The notes under the pieces: model-generated | The model's input: only the letters and a program-made list of their open reading frames with translations | Told to the model about the DNA's origin: nothing | The model's database searches: none | Position numbers and translations under genes: made by a program | Source of the DNA: Flavobacteriales bacterium | GTDB taxonomy: Bacteria > Bacteroidota > Bacteroidia > Flavobacteriales_F > PHOS-HE28 | Reading direction: 5' to 3' | Length of the DNA stretch: 64,000 bases | Assembly: GCA_016715995.1 (NCBI GenBank) | Contig: JADJXF010000009.1 | Location: forward strand, 1-64,000 | In this document: in pieces, positions 51,901 to 58,217 of the stretch | Layout: every line of letters begins with the position of its first letter | Numbering within the stretch: the first letter of the stretch is position 1

Positions 51901-52409
51901 ACTCCCTTAGGTCGGCCGGTGCTGCCGCTGGTGAAGAGCACGTAGAGCAGGTCTTCCGGCGTGGCCGGGCAGGGGCCATCGAAGAGCGGACCGTTCTCAA
52001 GGTCGATGTCCTCGATGAGGAGCACCTTGGCTTTCGATTCAGCGAAAAGATGCCGATGCGCTTTGTCGGTGATTACCACCGGCGGCTGGGCGTCTTCTAA
52101 CATTCCCGCTATGCGTTCGGCGGGGTAGGTGGGGTCGATGGGGAAATAGGCGGCACCCGCTTGCACGATGCCGAGGACTGAGATGATGAGTTCTGGGGAG
52201 CGCTCGAGGCAAAGGCCAATGGTGCTTCCTGGCCGAACACCAAGCGAGTGCAGCGTGGCTGCCAACCGGCGCCTCTGCTCACCAAGCTGGGTGTAAGTCA
52301 ACTGGCGGTTCCCGCTGAGGATCGCGGTTCGCTCCTTGCCGGGTGCGAGAGCGTGGTCGAGAAGTGAAAAGAGGTTCGGTGCGGGCGAAGGGTTGGTGGA
52401 CTGATTCAT
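45933..52409 (-). CDS. Hybrid NRPS-PKS-aminotransferase megasynthase (A-PCP-KS-AT-ACP-AMT)
   Basis: 2158 residues. A domain 1-510 (FTSGSTGRPKG at 159-169, NQYGPTE, KTGD). PCP with Ser555 in LGGNSL. Ketosynthase 615-1045 with Cys787 in TACSTSL, His923 in ETHGTA and His962 in NIGHL. Acyltransferase 1130-1430 with Ser1234 in GHSIGE and HAFH at 1330-1333, the usual malonyl-CoA signature. ACP with Ser1557 in GLDS. Class III PLP aminotransferase 1690-2090 with Lys1926 in YGKVIGGG. There is no starter C domain and no KR, DH or ER. Expected chemistry: an amino acid is loaded, extended by malonate, and the 3-keto group is transaminated while bound to ACP. The A-domain code reads roughly D-V-Q-I-F-S-Q-V-V-K; its DVQ resembles proline codes but the rest does not, so the substrate is unresolved. 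The ACP-AMT linker contains a palindrome. Confidence 0.94.
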   Translation of the reverse strand: MNQSTNPSPAPNLFSLLDHALAPGKERTAILSGNRQLTYTQLGEQRRRLAATLHSLGVRPGSTIGLCLERSPELIISVLGIVQAGAAYFPIDPTYPAERIAGMLEDAQPPVVITDKAHRHLFAESKAKVLLIEDIDLENGPLFDGPCPATPEDLLYVLFTSGSTGRPKGVAMHHAPLTNLIQWQLRTSVCVEGDRTLQFAPISFDVSFQEIFTTLAQGGTLVLITDEDRLNSSQLLRKIIAQQINRIIVPFVALQYLAEAVERTGEVPSSLKEVFTSGEQLKITPAIANLFKQLPGCRFCNQYGPTEGHVVSELEMMRDSSTWPALPNIGSAIDNVKLYVLDEQMKPIAKGEEGELYLGGACVAKGYIGRDDLTAERFLTDPFTPGGRLYKTGDRAAELPNGEIDYKGRIDGQVKVRGYRIELGEVEVALEKHASIEQAVANVREDRPGLKRLIGYYVAKHEVSVNDLRKHLASLLPDYMVPSAFVAVKELPRTPSGKIDRKALPAPDVKRPDLDVAFAAPQTDVQKTLANVWADLLGIDRVGIDDNFFDLGGNSLLSIQAVAQLEGHGLKLPIVKLYQHPTIKACANYLEGSTTAQSPAEFAAARRATNNRPLSTDVAIIGMSGRFPGAGNVEQLWKNLLDKKNSISRWNKDEIDPSIPDDVKNDPDYVAARGVITDADKFDAAFFGVNPKVAALMDPQQRVFLETAWAALEDAAYDPAQFAGLIGVYAGMGNNTYFTRNVIGHPELIEQVGDFAVMTANEKDYIATRLAFEFDLRGPALSIHTACSTSLVAIAQAFKALRDGECDMALAGGIALTVPFNSGIVYNEGGMYSPDGSTRTFDAQGKGTSFSDGCGIIVLKRLDDAKRDKDNIYAVIAGAALNNDGSDKASFTAPSVRGQAEVIAMAQADAGVTPDQITYVETHGTATPLGDPIEVEALTLAFGGKIHGHHCVIGSIKSNIGHLTPAAGAAGVIKTALALREEVIPSNVGFEKPNPSIDFANSPFRVANENIAWPRTGTPRIAGVSSFGVGGTNAHVILAEPPVAKASSASREKQVFFLSAKSKTSLDAMTDNLRVWLETHPNASLADAAYTLQVGRRHFKHRRLIVGGSHGEVVEAIADKDTNLIVTRELHEAAPGLVFMFPGQGSQYVNMGRDLCDSEPIFKQHFDHCCELFSKEFGTSLRDIILPNVGEEEKAAEQLKQTIYTQASLFTMHFSLAKLWMHWGITPDAMVGHSIGEFAAGCLAGVFSLEDAVKLVANRGRMMQDLPGGSMLSVRAAEEDVLKKLPTGCSIAANNGPQLCVASGPHEAIAKLQAELEKDGITCKLLVTSHAFHSPMMEAIVAPYKKVVESAKLSAPRIPIISTVTADWLKDEEATSSKYWSNHLRATVRFAQAVKFAWQDADRVMLEVGPRTTATTLARQQSSDTKKQAAVSSLNDSAGKGYELTQLLKAIGGLWQSGVLIDWSKFYEREERHRISMPTYAFERVRHWVDPVAMVAEGGRAIASATIEAPVPNSGDANLTPKESLIAQIKHLLEESSGLELAEASNEETFLEMGLDSLFLTQVATSLSKKFGVKISFRQLNEEVPNLDKLADYILPHWNSGGAAVGVDHGRPATTAATTTNAFEDAPELKKVFGAQARIVKEKVDDMTPQQRAWFDAFVKRYVAKTAKSKAFTQENRKPMADPRVVTGFKPQTKELIYQVVVDRSVGCHLWDIDGNEYVDILSGFGSSMFGYMPDFIKEACHKQLDTGIEIGPMHPLAAEVSKLLCDLTGAERAAVCNTGSEAVLGAMRMARTVTGRSLIISFSGSYHGINDEVIIRGSKSKKSYPGAPGIMPQAVENMLVLDYGTPESLEMIRQRCHEAAAVLVEPVQSRRMEFRPVDFLREVRRITQENGTALIFDEVITGFRTHPNGTQALFGIQADIGTYGKVIGGGMPVGAMIGKSEWMDALDGGHWEFGDDSVPPAGVTYFAGTFVRHPLTLAAMKAALVHMKNEGPALQERLNTVTEDMVSRVNGLFDKYQLPFRWVNFGSAFKTKYDESVNYTELFFMLMRYHGVHVLDFPHFITTAHTAADIDFIIATVEKTCKELRESGFMPERTYPIPTVNSVLGGHVRKLSERVISAMEAPVTGARLGRTPKGEPAWFVPDPKRQGKYLMVETDEN
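47569..47597. repeat. Palindrome inside the ACP-aminotransferase linker
   Basis: A perfect 20-bp palindrome, GGGTCGACCATGGTCGACCC, occupies 47574-47593. GTAG (47569-47572) and CTAC (47594-47597) extend the symmetry, with one unpaired C at 47573. In the megasynthase frame it encodes residues VGVDHGRPAT of the linker after the ACP. It looks like a dispersed palindromic repeat captured in frame. Confidence 0.7.
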
Positions 52410-52691
52410 GCGTAAGGGACGGGGCGAGTTGCGCGGAGGAACAGATGGATGAGCAATCTTGAGGATATCGGTTGAAGCTCAATCGAAGATGCCTTGGAAC
52501 GGCACCTCGGCAGGCTGGGTTGCTTGCGCGGAAATTCAGGGTCGAAGGTAGCCAGCCGCATTCGGGACATCGCGTTCAATTCTCGACTCGTCGGGGTTTA
52601 CAAGTCGGTCGTCGGCACTGGAGGCTCAATCATCGTCCATGAAGCGCGTTGGCACTGATTGGGCATGGTGATAGGTGCTAGCCATGGCTAC
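52410..52691. other. Divergent intergenic region between the megasynthase and the first C25-like gene
   Basis: About 300 nt without a gene up to the proposed start at 52714. It contains the candidate promoter of the biosynthetic cluster at 52543-52550 and runs up to that of the plus-strand gene at 52692-52699. No hairpin, operator-like inverted repeat or small gene was convincing. Confidence 0.5.
52543..52550 (-). promoter_or_regulatory. Promoter-like -7 element TACCTTCG for the NRPS-PKS cluster
   Basis: TACCTTCG on the minus strand, 134 nt before the megasynthase ATG. It implies an untranslated leader of about 125 nt, longer than for the other genes in the window, where post-transcriptional control could act. 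Confidence 0.38.
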
Positions 52692-52699
52692 TATCTTCG
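52692..52699 (+). promoter_or_regulatory. Promoter-like -7 element TATCTTCG for the first C25-like repeat protein
   Basis: TATCTTCG on the plus strand, ending 15 nt before ATG 52714. It favours 52714 over upstream starts at 52684 and 52675. An AGGTG at 52674-52678 could instead serve as a ribosome-binding site for ATG 52684. Confidence 0.4.
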
Positions 52700-52713
52700 G
52701 CCGCCTTTCGCGT

Positions 52714-55700
52714 ATGCTCCTACGGAACAGCATCCACCGGCACCTGCTGCCCCTGCTGTTGCTGGTCCCTTTGAGCGGGGCGGCGCAATCCTATGGCCAT
52801 GACCGTTCGGTCCGCTTGTGGGCCACCGTGCAGCCATCGCCGCCGGCCATCACGCTCAACTGGCTCGGCCATTCGAATACCACAGGCTTCACGGTCTTCC
52901 GCAAGCTGAAGGGCGGAACCTCATGGGGTAGCGCGGTCACCACCCTTGGGGCGGGTGCCTTGCAGTACACGGACAACACGGTGTCGGTGAACACCAGCTA
53001 CGAGTACAAAGTGGTGCGGACGACGAGCAATCTCGGTACCGGCTATGGTTACGTGAACGCTGGCATCCAGCTGGCCATGGTGGAGAGCCGCGGCCGTGTG
53101 GTGCTGCTGGTGGATAACACCTTCACCGCATCGCTCGCTGCCCAACTCACCCAGTTGGAACAGGACCTGGAAGGCGATGGCTGGAGCGTGGTGCGCCACG
53201 ATGTGAGCCGGACCGCGGCGGTCACGAGCATCAAGGCCCTGGTGACGGCGGCCTACAATGCGGCGCCTTCGCTGGTGAAAGCCGTGCTGATCATCGGCCA
53301 TGTTCCGGTGCCGATGAGTGGCAACCTCGCTCCCGACGGACATGGTGAGCATTATGGGGCATGGACTGCGGACGTGTACTACGGCGAGATGAACGGGAAC
53401 TGGACGGACAATTCCGTCAATAGCACCTCGGCCCAATGGCCGCGCAACCACAACGTGCCCGGCGATGGCAAGTTCGATCAGAGCATCATTCCTACCGCCG
53501 TTGAGCTCGCCGTGGGCCGCGTCGATTTCTTCAATCTCCCGGCTTTCGCGCAGAACGAGACGCAGCTCACCGCCAACTACCTGACCAAGTTGCACCAATG
53601 GAAGGTGAAGCAGATCACCGCGCAGGACCGTGCCGTGGTCGACGACAACTTCACCGGGTTCGCGGATGCCTTCTCGCAGAATGCCTGGCGCGGATTCGGG
53701 CCTTTGGTCCATCCGAACAATGTGACGGCCGGCGACTACTTCACGCAGCTAACCGCGCAGAGCCACCTCTGGAGCTATGGTTGTGGTCCGGGCTATTGGC
53801 CGAGCGCGAATGGCGTGGGCACTACCACTCAGTTCGCCAGCTCCAATCCTCAGGGCATCTTCACCATCCTCTTCGGCAGCTATTTCGGCGACTGGGATTT
53901 CCAGAACAACTTCCTGCGGGCCGCATTGGCGAGCGGCACCACCCTCACGAATTTCTGGGCAGGCTATCCCAACTGGTACTTCCACCACATGGGAATGGGG
54001 GAGACCATCGGCTACGCCGCCACGCTCACTCAGAACAACGCGAATGGTCACTACGAACCGGCCAATCCACAGGCCGGCCGCATCCACATCGCGCTCATGG
54101 GCGATCCCACCTTGCGCATGCACGTGGTGGCCCCGCCTTCGAATGTGCAAGCCAGTTCTGCCACAGGGGCCAGCACCACGATCACCTGGTCGGCTTCGCC
54201 GGAAGCAGGTCTCGCGGGGTACCACGTCTATCGATACAATACCGTCAATCAGCAATGGGAACGGAGGACGACCAACGCCGTCGCTGGCACTTCGTTCGTG
54301 GACATTACCGTGGGGCTGAATGGAACCGTGCGCTACATGGTGCGCGCGCTCAAGCTGCAGGTCGGGTATAGCGGCAGCTACTACAACCTGAGCTTGGGCG
54401 TCTTCGGACAGGTCACATTGAGTCAGCAGGTGACCGATTGCCAAGGCGTGGTCGGCGGCGGCGCGCTGCCGGGCACCTCGTGCAACGATGGGAACGCTTG
54501 CACGACCAACGACCTGTGGAGCGCAGGTTGCCAATGTGTGGGCACACCCAGCGGCGATTCGGATGGCGATGGCGTTTGCAATGCGCTGGACGGCTGCCCC
54601 AATGACCCGAACAAGATCGCTCCGGGCCAGTGCGGCTGCGGGAACTTGGAGCCCGGCTCGCCCTGCAACGACAACAACCCGGATACCACGGGCGATGTGG
54701 TGGGGAGCAATTGTGCCTGTGCGGGTTTCATTACCGATTGCCTCGGCCTGCCGGGCGGCACCGCATTGCCGGGCTCTCCCTGTAACGATGGTAACCCCAG
54801 CACCGGGAACGACAGTTGGACCGCAGGTTGTCAGTGCGTTGGCCAATTGATCGACTGCTTGGGCGTGGTGGGCGGAAGTGCGCTGCCAGGCATAGCATGC
54901 AACGATGGGAATCCGCTCACGGTGAGCGACACATGGAGCGCAGCCTGCCAATGCACGGGTACCCCCATTGACTGCCAAGGAACGCCGAATGGCCCCGCCC
55001 AGCCGGGCACGCCTTGCAACGATGGTGATCCCGCCACGGGCAATGACACATGGAGCACCAGTTGCCAGTGCGTCGGCTTGCCGCTGGATTGCAATGGTGT
55101 CCCCGGAGGAACGGCAGTGATTGATCTGTGCGGTGTATGCGGCGGCACCAATGCGTGCATCGACATCACGGCCTGCTTTGCCCTTGTTTCATCGCCGAAC
55201 CCCGATGGGGAAGAGGCGGAGAACGGGAACATCTATGCGAATACCGGCGCGTTAGACCTGGTGTTCGACAGCGAGGCGAGCCCGTGGCGCGGCAATCAGT
55301 TCATCGCCATCCGGTGGAGCGACGTGGGCATCCCGACGGGAAGCACCATCGTGGATGCGCGCATCCAGTTCACCTCGCGCGGCACCACGAATGTCAATCC
55401 ATGCTCCTTACAGGTCTCCTTGCAAGACGATGCGAACGCCCCGGCTTTGGGCTTCGTGCCGTTCAGCTATTCCACGCGTCCGCGGACATCCACCGTGGCG
55501 TGGGCGCCACCATCCTGGCCCACGGCCAACCAGAGCGGCGCGGCCCAGCGGACCCCCAACCTCGCCGCCATCCTGCAACAGGTCATCGATAGACCCGGCT
55601 GGCAGCAAGGCAACGCGGTGGTGGCTTTCGTGCAAGGCATCGGAAGGCGCACGTCCTGGAGCCACGACCAGGACCCCTCACGATCAGCGCGACTCTGCGT

Positions 55701-57999
55701 GTCGTACGCTTTGCCGCCGATTGATTGCGAAGGCGTGCAAGGCGGTTCAGCCATACCAGGCTCACCCTGTGACGATGGCGATGCCACCACTGGCGCTGAT
55801 ACTTGGGGGTCGGATTGCACCTGCGCGGGATTGGCCTTGGATTGCGCAGGTGTACCCGGAGGATTGATGCTTCCCGGTGCGCCGTGCGATGATGGTGATT
55901 CGTCAACGGGGGCGGATCAGTGGGACGCTGATTGTCAATGTGCTGGACTTCCGTTCGATTGTGCAGGTGTTCCAGGGGGCGACGCATTGCCGGGCACCCC
56001 ATGCGATGATGGCTTAGCGCTCACCGAGGAGGACGAATACAGCGCGGATTGCTTGTGCGCAGGGATTCCGGTACTCATTGATTGCGAGGGCACCGTGTCC
56101 GGACCGGCGCTTCCAGGAACCTCATGCGATGATGGCGATCCCACCACAGGCGCTGATGCCTGGACCATCCAGTGTACTTGTATCGGCCAGTTGATTGATT
56201 GCCTCGGCATCCCTGGAGGTCCCGACATCACAGGAGCGCCCTGCGACGATGGCGATCCCGCCACCGGCGCGGACCAATGGACGGCCGCTTGCACGTGCGA
56301 AGGTGCGTTGATTGATTGCGAAGGCGTGGCTGGTGGCAGTGCTTTTCCCGGCACCTCCTGCGACGATGGCGACGCGTCGACAGGCAATGACGAATGGGAC
56401 AGTTCCTGCTCGTGTATTGGCGAGGTGATCGATTGCGTGGGGACGCCTGGCGGTGACGTGCTGCCCGGCTCGACTTGCGATGATGGCGACCCCAGTACCG
56501 GCGATGACCGTTGGACAGCGGATTGCACGTGCGCGGGCGCATTGATCGACTGCCTAGGTGAGGTTGGTGGGACCGCCCTGCCAGGCACCGCATGTGATGA
56601 TGGTGATGAGACAACCGGAAACGACGCATATGCGGTCGATTGCCAGTGCTGGGGCCTACCGTTGGATTGCACCGGTGCGCCAGGCGGCACCGCGATTCCC
56701 GAGACACCCTGCGACGATGGTGATCCGCTGACCGGCGACGACCGATGGACCTTCGATTGCATCTGCATCGGGCTGCCCTTGGATTGCGAAAGCAGCCCTG
56801 GGGGTCAGGCGGTCCCCGGCACGCCATGTGACGATGGTGATGACGCCACCGAAAACGATATGTGGATGGCGGATTGCGCATGCATCGGGATCGTGATCGA
56901 TTGCCTCGGCGTGGTGGGTGGGAGCGCGTTGCCCGGATCGCCTTGTGATGATGGCGACTTCTTCACGGGCGATGATCGATGGACCGCCGATTGCCTTTGC
57001 TCCGGTTTGCTCTATGACTGCCAAAGCGTGCCTGGCGGACCCGCGCAACCCGGAACGCCATGCGATGATGGCGACCCGATCTCCGTTGATGATACGTGGA
57101 GCAACGGATGCGATTGCGTGGGCCTGTATCCGGACTGTACCGGTGTCATCGGCGGGCCGAACATCCCTGGATCACCTTGTGATGATGGGGATCCAGATAC
57201 CGCGCAGGATGCCTACACGGCCGATTGCCAATGCCTTGGCCTGTTCATCGATTGCGAAGGCGAGCCCGGTGGCCCATCGTTGCCCGGTGTTCCTTGCGAC
57301 GACGCGGATCCAGATACCGGAAACGACGCCTGGACAAGCACCTGCCTTTGCGTGGGCGAACCCTTCGATTGCCTCGGCGTGGCGGGCGGACCCGCGTTGC
57401 CCGGCGCACCTTGCGATGATGGCGACCCTGCAACGGTCCAGGACGCATGGACCTTGTTCTGCACCTGCCTGGGCGTCCAGCTTGATTGCGCCGGCGTGCC
57501 CAGCGGGTCAGCCTTCATCGATGATTGCGGGATTTGCGCCGGTGGCACCACGGGCCTGGAACCGAATCCGGATGCTGATGCTGATGGTGCATACGACTGC
57601 GACGACAACTGCCCGGCCATAGCGAATGCCGATCAGGAGGATTTCGATGACGATGCAATCGGTGATCTCTGCGACAACTGCCCATGGGTCGCTAATCCCG
57701 GGCAGGAGGATGATGACGGTGATGGCGTTGGTGACGCTTGCGATGAGATCGGCGTGGGGGAGATCGGCAGGCTGCCCCCGTTCATCGTTCATCCTAATCC
57801 TTCCACCGGCCTCCTCCGTTGCGCGGTCATCCCCGGAGGGAATCGCGTCCTGGTGTTGAACGTGATCGGGGCGTTGGTGGCAGAGCGAGCCTTTGCACCG
57901 GTGGTGGACCTGACGCAACTGGCGCAAGGAACGTATGGCCTGCTTGTGCTCGATGCGGATGGGCGTCCGCTGGCCCGCGCGCGCATCGTCCTGCACTGA
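52714..57999 (+). CDS. Secreted C25/gingipain-fold protein with Cys-rich repeat array and T9SS sorting domain (paralogue 1)
   Basis: About 1761 residues. Signal MLLRNSIHRHLLPLLLLVPLSGAAQ, then an Fn3-like domain (ITLNWLGHSNTTGFTVFRKL). Next comes a region resembling the gingipain C25 fold (VLLVDNTF, AVLIIGHVPVP, TADVYYGEM, ELAVGRVDF, NYLTKLHQWK). Where C25 enzymes have GHG and a catalytic Cys, this has YGCGPGYW (about residue 356) and ILFGSYFGDWD (about 390), so it is probably inactive. A second Fn3-like domain follows. From 54436, about 20 diverged four-cysteine repeats (DCxG..GG..PG..C(D/N)DG(D/N)..T..D.W...C.C.G) are interrupted at 55130-55720 by a DNRLRE-like domain. Thrombospondin type-3 repeats (DNCPAIANADQEDFDDD) and a type A sorting domain (FIVHPNPSTG) end it. 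It diverges from the NRPS cluster and has a tandem paralogue downstream. Confidence 0.82.
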   Translation: MLLRNSIHRHLLPLLLLVPLSGAAQSYGHDRSVRLWATVQPSPPAITLNWLGHSNTTGFTVFRKLKGGTSWGSAVTTLGAGALQYTDNTVSVNTSYEYKVVRTTSNLGTGYGYVNAGIQLAMVESRGRVVLLVDNTFTASLAAQLTQLEQDLEGDGWSVVRHDVSRTAAVTSIKALVTAAYNAAPSLVKAVLIIGHVPVPMSGNLAPDGHGEHYGAWTADVYYGEMNGNWTDNSVNSTSAQWPRNHNVPGDGKFDQSIIPTAVELAVGRVDFFNLPAFAQNETQLTANYLTKLHQWKVKQITAQDRAVVDDNFTGFADAFSQNAWRGFGPLVHPNNVTAGDYFTQLTAQSHLWSYGCGPGYWPSANGVGTTTQFASSNPQGIFTILFGSYFGDWDFQNNFLRAALASGTTLTNFWAGYPNWYFHHMGMGETIGYAATLTQNNANGHYEPANPQAGRIHIALMGDPTLRMHVVAPPSNVQASSATGASTTITWSASPEAGLAGYHVYRYNTVNQQWERRTTNAVAGTSFVDITVGLNGTVRYMVRALKLQVGYSGSYYNLSLGVFGQVTLSQQVTDCQGVVGGGALPGTSCNDGNACTTNDLWSAGCQCVGTPSGDSDGDGVCNALDGCPNDPNKIAPGQCGCGNLEPGSPCNDNNPDTTGDVVGSNCACAGFITDCLGLPGGTALPGSPCNDGNPSTGNDSWTAGCQCVGQLIDCLGVVGGSALPGIACNDGNPLTVSDTWSAACQCTGTPIDCQGTPNGPAQPGTPCNDGDPATGNDTWSTSCQCVGLPLDCNGVPGGTAVIDLCGVCGGTNACIDITACFALVSSPNPDGEEAENGNIYANTGALDLVFDSEASPWRGNQFIAIRWSDVGIPTGSTIVDARIQFTSRGTTNVNPCSLQVSLQDDANAPALGFVPFSYSTRPRTSTVAWAPPSWPTANQSGAAQRTPNLAAILQQVIDRPGWQQGNAVVAFVQGIGRRTSWSHDQDPSRSARLCVSYALPPIDCEGVQGGSAIPGSPCDDGDATTGADTWGSDCTCAGLALDCAGVPGGLMLPGAPCDDGDSSTGADQWDADCQCAGLPFDCAGVPGGDALPGTPCDDGLALTEEDEYSADCLCAGIPVLIDCEGTVSGPALPGTSCDDGDPTTGADAWTIQCTCIGQLIDCLGIPGGPDITGAPCDDGDPATGADQWTAACTCEGALIDCEGVAGGSAFPGTSCDDGDASTGNDEWDSSCSCIGEVIDCVGTPGGDVLPGSTCDDGDPSTGDDRWTADCTCAGALIDCLGEVGGTALPGTACDDGDETTGNDAYAVDCQCWGLPLDCTGAPGGTAIPETPCDDGDPLTGDDRWTFDCICIGLPLDCESSPGGQAVPGTPCDDGDDATENDMWMADCACIGIVIDCLGVVGGSALPGSPCDDGDFFTGDDRWTADCLCSGLLYDCQSVPGGPAQPGTPCDDGDPISVDDTWSNGCDCVGLYPDCTGVIGGPNIPGSPCDDGDPDTAQDAYTADCQCLGLFIDCEGEPGGPSLPGVPCDDADPDTGNDAWTSTCLCVGEPFDCLGVAGGPALPGAPCDDGDPATVQDAWTLFCTCLGVQLDCAGVPSGSAFIDDCGICAGGTTGLEPNPDADADGAYDCDDNCPAIANADQEDFDDDAIGDLCDNCPWVANPGQEDDDGDGVGDACDEIGVGEIGRLPPFIVHPNPSTGLLRCAVIPGGNRVLVLNVIGALVAERAFAPVVDLTQLAQGTYGLLVLDADGRPLARARIVLH
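54436..57530 (+). repeat. Diverged array of about 20 four-cysteine repeats in paralogue 1
   Basis: Units of about 39 residues (117 nt) with four fixed cysteines. Five units at 54436-55085 carry CNDGN/CNDGD cores; about fifteen units after 55725 carry CDDGD cores. Copies differ considerably in DNA sequence, indicating an old expansion. Confidence 0.85.
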
Positions 58000-58217
58000 C
58001 CGATTCCGCCAATTGCCGGCGGATCCTGTCCAGCCGAATCACGGCCCGGTCGATCTCATGCCGGCGACACCGTCGAGATCCATGTAACCACCGGCCTGGC
58101 AGTTCTGTAAAAGGCCGCGGTCCTGCATGACCCATCGGGGATCGATCGCGCTGCCTCGCGACGGTCCTGGCCCTGGCCGACGATGGAATCAGGTATGGCC
58201 CTCCAACATCGCGGTCC

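Noticed and set aside
58005..58023. Terminator after paralogue 1 (TCCGCC/GGCGGA hairpin)
   Set aside because: Only a 6-bp stem with no T-tract after it, so I do not call it.
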